Source of the DNA: Thermoanaerobacterium sp. RBIITD
GTDB lineage: Bacteria > Bacillota > Thermoanaerobacteria > Thermoanaerobacterales > Thermoanaerobacteraceae
NCBI RefSeq assembly: GCF_900205865.1
Contig: NZ_LT906662.1
Location: 2,927,411 to 2,991,410 of the forward strand
Direction: 5' to 3'
Length of the DNA: 64,000 nt
This document shows positions 61,410 to 64,000 of this stretch, one piece after another; the first letter of the stretch is position 1; each line of letters opens with the position of its first letter. The notes under the pieces were generated by a model. That model made no database searches. It was not told the origin of the DNA and saw only the letters and a program-made list of their open reading frames with translations. Both the position numbers and the translations under genes were made by a program.

Positions 61410-61868
61410 AACGCAGCTCATTTACAGCTGCTGCGGCTGTATTAAAAAAAGAATTAACACTGCCGGAAATATCTCAGACAGTTATTATAACTAGAACAGA
61501 AGGATGAACACCAGTGCCTGAAAGTGAAAATTTAAAATCTTTGGCAAAGCATCATGCTACTATGGCAATATTTTTAAGTGTACATAAAATTGACAAGCTT
61601 GTTAAAGATCTTATAACAGAATATAATGAAGATACTCCCGTTGCTGTGGTATATAAGGCAACATGGGATGATAAAATAATTATTAATGATAAATTGAAAG
61701 ACATCGACAATAAAGTAAAAGAAAAAATATAAATAAGACTGCTATGATACTTGTAGGAAATTTCCTTAGTGATATTGATAAGTATTCAAAGTTATATGAC
61801 AAAAACTTTTCACATGAATTTAGGAAAGGAAATAATAATGAAATTGGCTGTATTAGCACTAACAAATA
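61410..61868 (+). pseudogene. cbiF: 3' part of cobalt-precorrin-4 methyltransferase gene, broken
   Basis: The remnant begins near ERSSFTAAAAVLKKELTLPE and continues EISQTVIITRTEG, then TGA, then TPVPESENLKSLAKHHATMA and IFLSVHKIDKLVKDL, all in one frame. A shift near 61730 then gives NKTAMILVGNFLSDIDKYSK and FSHEFRKG, the usual C-terminus. The N-terminal half with the SAM-binding loop is absent. CbiF methylates C-11 in anaerobic corrin synthesis. The gene order cbiF-G-H-J confirms the call. Confidence 0.82.
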
Positions 61869-62865
61869 ATGGAGCAAAACTTGCAAAGAAAATATCAGAC
61901 AAATTTAAAGCAGACTTATATCTTCCTAAGAAATATTCATATTATGGAGTTAATACAATTGATAAAAGTTTTATAGAATTTGTCCATAGTATATTTAAAA
62001 ACTATAAGGGATTTATATTTATCATGGCTACAGGAATAGTCGTTAGGGCTATTGCTAAAGTTATAGAAAATAAAAGACAAGATTCGGCAATAATTGTCAT
62101 AGACGAAAAGGGTAATTATGTTATTAGTCTATTATCAGGGCACATTGGTGGTGCAAATTAGCTTGCACAAAATGTTGCTTCATTTATTGGTGCAAAACCT
62201 ATTATAACAACTGCATCAGATGTCAACGGCATGATAGCAGTTGATGTCATAGCAAAAGAGATTGGCTATTATATAGAAAATTTTAAAGACTTAAAAAAGG
62301 TTAATGCAGCGATAGTAAATGGTGAGAAAGTCGCTTTTGTAGGAGATAAATTTACTAAATTACAAGAAACAGATAGTATAATTAAAGTACATGGTATTAA
62401 AGATGCTCACCATGTTTCTGCATGTGTTTTAATAAGAGATGGAAGTTATGATGTACCGGATATACCATATGTAGTATTTAGAAAAATATTGTTTTAGGCA
62501 TTGGCTGTAAAAGGAATACTCCCTATGAAACCCTTATAAGTGCTGTAACGGTCATATTTTATAGACTAAATATAAGTTTAAACTGTATATATAAAGTTAC
62601 TACAATAGATATTAAAAAAGACGAAGGTTGTATACTTAAAATTGTTGAATACTTAAATGTGCCCGTTAAATTTTACAGTGCAGATGAACTAAAAGCAGTT
62701 GAAAATATATATCCTATATCAAACTTTGTAAAAAAGACTGTAGTGGTTGGTAGTGTTGCACGTCCATCGGCATATTTGGGTAGTAATAGAGGCAAGGAAA
62801 TTTATTATACAATAAATGATGGTGTAACTTTGGCAGTTTACAGGAAAGAGGAGAAAAGTCAATGA
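61838..62865 (+). pseudogene. cbiG: Cobalt-precorrin-5A hydrolase gene with stop and frameshift
   Basis: ATG 61838 (GGAAAGGA upstream) reads MKLAVLALTNNGAKLAKKIS and IFIMATGIVVRAIAKVIENK, then LLSGHIGGAN and TAG at 62159 where the family has GGAN-E-LA. The same frame continues AQNVASFIGAKPIITTASDV until a stop near 62495. A shift leads to VLGIGCKRNTPYETLISAV and VGSVARPSAYLGSNRGKEIY, the C-terminal CbiG part, ending at 62865. Two lesions in one gene argue for real decay. The enzyme opens the delta-lactone ring and releases acetaldehyde. Confidence 0.85.
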
Positions 62866-63592
62866 GATGGAAAAAAGTAGTAGGAATCGGTCCTGGAAGT
62901 ATTGATGATATGACATTTAGGGCATATAATGTAATAAAAGAGTGTGACGTGGTTGTTGGTTATATAACGTATATAAATCTTATGAAAGAGATCATTAATG
63001 ATAAAGAAATTATATCGTCAGGTATGAGAAATGAAATCTCAAGATGCAAAGAATGTCTTAAAATAGCTCTTGAAGGGAAAAAGTTTGTTTAATATCAAGT
63101 GGTGATGTAGGCATTTATGGTATGGCAGGCCTTATGTATGAAATAGCGGAACATGAAAATAAAAATATAGATATTGAGATAATACCAGGGATTAGTGCAT
63201 TTAATTCATCAGCATCAATTCTTGGAGCACCTATAGTGCACGATTTTGCATCTTTAAGTTTATCAAATTACTTAACACCGTGGGAGATAATAGAGAAAAG
63301 ATTGAGACTTGCGGCACAAGCGGATTTTGTTATAGTATTGTATAATCCAAAAAGCAAAGAAAGACCAGATAGTATTAGGTTAGCACAAAATATACTACTG
63401 AAATATAAAAGTGAAGATACACCGGTAGGAATAGTCAAAAATGCATCAAGGAATGGCCAAAATATAACAATTACAACATTAAAAGAAATAAATAATCACG
63501 AAATAGATATGACAACAACAGTGATAATAGGAAACGAAAAAACTTATGTAATAAATGGCAAAATGATAACACCAAGAGGGTATAAATTATAA
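62862..63592 (+). pseudogene. cbiH: Precorrin-3B C17-methyltransferase gene, frameshifted
   Basis: ATG 62862 opens KKVVGIGPGSIDDMTFRAYN and ECDVVVGYITYINLM. After GKKFV a stop appears at 63090, but one base change of frame in the A5GTTT stretch gives VCLISSGDVGIYGMAGLMYE, and the rest runs to 63592 (EIIPGISAFNSSASILGAPI, HDFASLSLSNYLTPWEIIEK). Apart from this one shift the gene is complete, about 240 residues. CbiH methylates C-17 and contracts the ring. A homopolymer sequencing error is an alternative explanation. Confidence 0.85.
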
Positions 63593-63631
63593 TTTACTTC
63601 AAGTTCCTAATATATGAAAGGACTGTTTAAA

Positions 63632-64000
63632 GTGATACTTGTTTTATCAGGTACGAAAGATGGAAGAGAGATAGCGAAGAATCTAAATAATACAGGATTT
63701 GATATAATTGTAAGTACAGTAACTGATTACGGAGAAAATCTTAATGATAATGATATAAAAGTGCACATAGGTGCTTTAAATGAAGATGAATTAATAGAAT
63801 TTATTAAAAATAATAATATTGATACGGTTGTTGATGCTACACACCCTTTTGCAATAAATGCCAGTATAAATGCAATAGATGCTTGTAAGAAGACAAAAAT
63901 AAGATATATAAGGTATGAAAGGCAGAGCATTATCGATAAAAATGCTATTATTGCCAATGGTTTTAAAGAAGCGGCAGATAGATGTGTCGAATTTAATATA
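63632..64000 (+). CDS. cbiJ: Cobalt-precorrin-6A reductase, N-terminal part
   Basis: GTG 63632 (GAAAGGA upstream; ATG 63614 in frame is an alternative) opens MILVLSGTKDGREIAKNLNN. It continues IDTVVDATHPFAINASINAI and IRYIRYERQSIIDK, as in CbiJ/CobK, and remains open to the window end, giving 123 codons of about 250. It reduces the corrin ring with NAD(P)H. It is the only cbi gene in view without a lesion, but the remainder is outside the window. Confidence 0.88.
   Translation, partial: MILVLSGTKDGREIAKNLNNTGFDIIVSTVTDYGENLNDNDIKVHIGALNEDELIEFIKNNNIDTVVDATHPFAINASINAIDACKKTKIRYIRYERQSIIDKNAIIANGFKEAADRCVEFNI

Noticed and set aside
61210-61410. Cobalamin riboswitch for the cbi genes
   Set aside because: No B12-box or matching hairpins were found, and the 5' half of cbiF is gone.
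1-64000. CRISPR array or cas genes
   Set aside because: No regularly spaced direct repeats of 25-40 nt and no Cas-like protein were seen.

Overview
The window looks like chromosome from a low-GC, anaerobic, thermophilic-type clostridium of the Thermoanaerobacterium/Thermoanaerobacter group. The grounds are a NAD(H)-linked [FeFe]-hydrogenase operon of the HydABCD type, the mreBCD-minCDE-rodA and spoIVFAB-rng-rplU-rpmA-obg gene order, sporulation genes, strong AGGAGG-type ribosome binding sites, frequent TTG/GTG starts and AT-rich spacers. The genus is an inference; no 16S rRNA gene is present.

Layout. 1-2.9 kb: the end of typA, a lytic transglycosylase and a SPOR-type membrane protein. 2.9-8.8 kb: a decayed gene, a DRTGG-domain protein and the hydrogenase operon hydC-ATPase-hydD-hydB-hydA, behind a promoter that carries a Rex-like operator. 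8.9-18.9 kb: cell shape and division (maf, radC, mreBCD, PBP2, minCDE, rodA) and mgsA. 18.9-29 kb: spoIVFAB, a radical-SAM/DUF2344 pair, RNase G, the L21 leader with rplU-prp-rpmA, a mini Spo0B-like protein with obg, then nadD-yqeK-rsfS. 29.1-34.1 kb: a YheO-like regulator, a ydaO-type (c-di-AMP) riboswitch driving an opine-dehydrogenase-family gene and a B12-binding mutase-like gene, and a DUF362 ferredoxin-like protein. 34.1-42.2 kb: a D,D-carboxypeptidase, comEA, the selenocysteine genes selD (itself read through UGA), selA and selB, a secreted coiled-coil protein and msrA. 42.2-46.4 kb: a surface-glycosylation-like locus in which a low-complexity surface protein lies between two glycosyltransferases. 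47.1 kb: tRNA-Sec.

From about 46.5 kb onward the sequence becomes patchy: a decayed thiW, fragments of an EamA transporter and a DUF436 gene, tRNA-Gln and tRNA-Glu, a deleted ISL3-like element flanked by two truncated genes, an intact lantibiotic-type ABC exporter with two-component system, an intact EamA transporter, then broken amino-acid permease, formamidase and cbiF-cbiG-cbiH genes. cbiJ runs off the window end.

How the parts connect. The Sec genes and tRNA-Sec make a selenocysteine decoding set whose SelD is itself a selenoprotein. The hydrogenase operon appears tied to NADH/NAD+ status through Rex. The best candidate for an undescribed system is the c-di-AMP-riboswitch operon (29.8-32.9 kb). 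It couples an opine-type dehydrogenase to a coenzyme-B12 mutase-like enzyme, which suggests an amino-acid-derived metabolite, perhaps a compatible solute, made when c-di-AMP is low. That function is an inference. All positions come from reading the sequence by eye; no database search was run.
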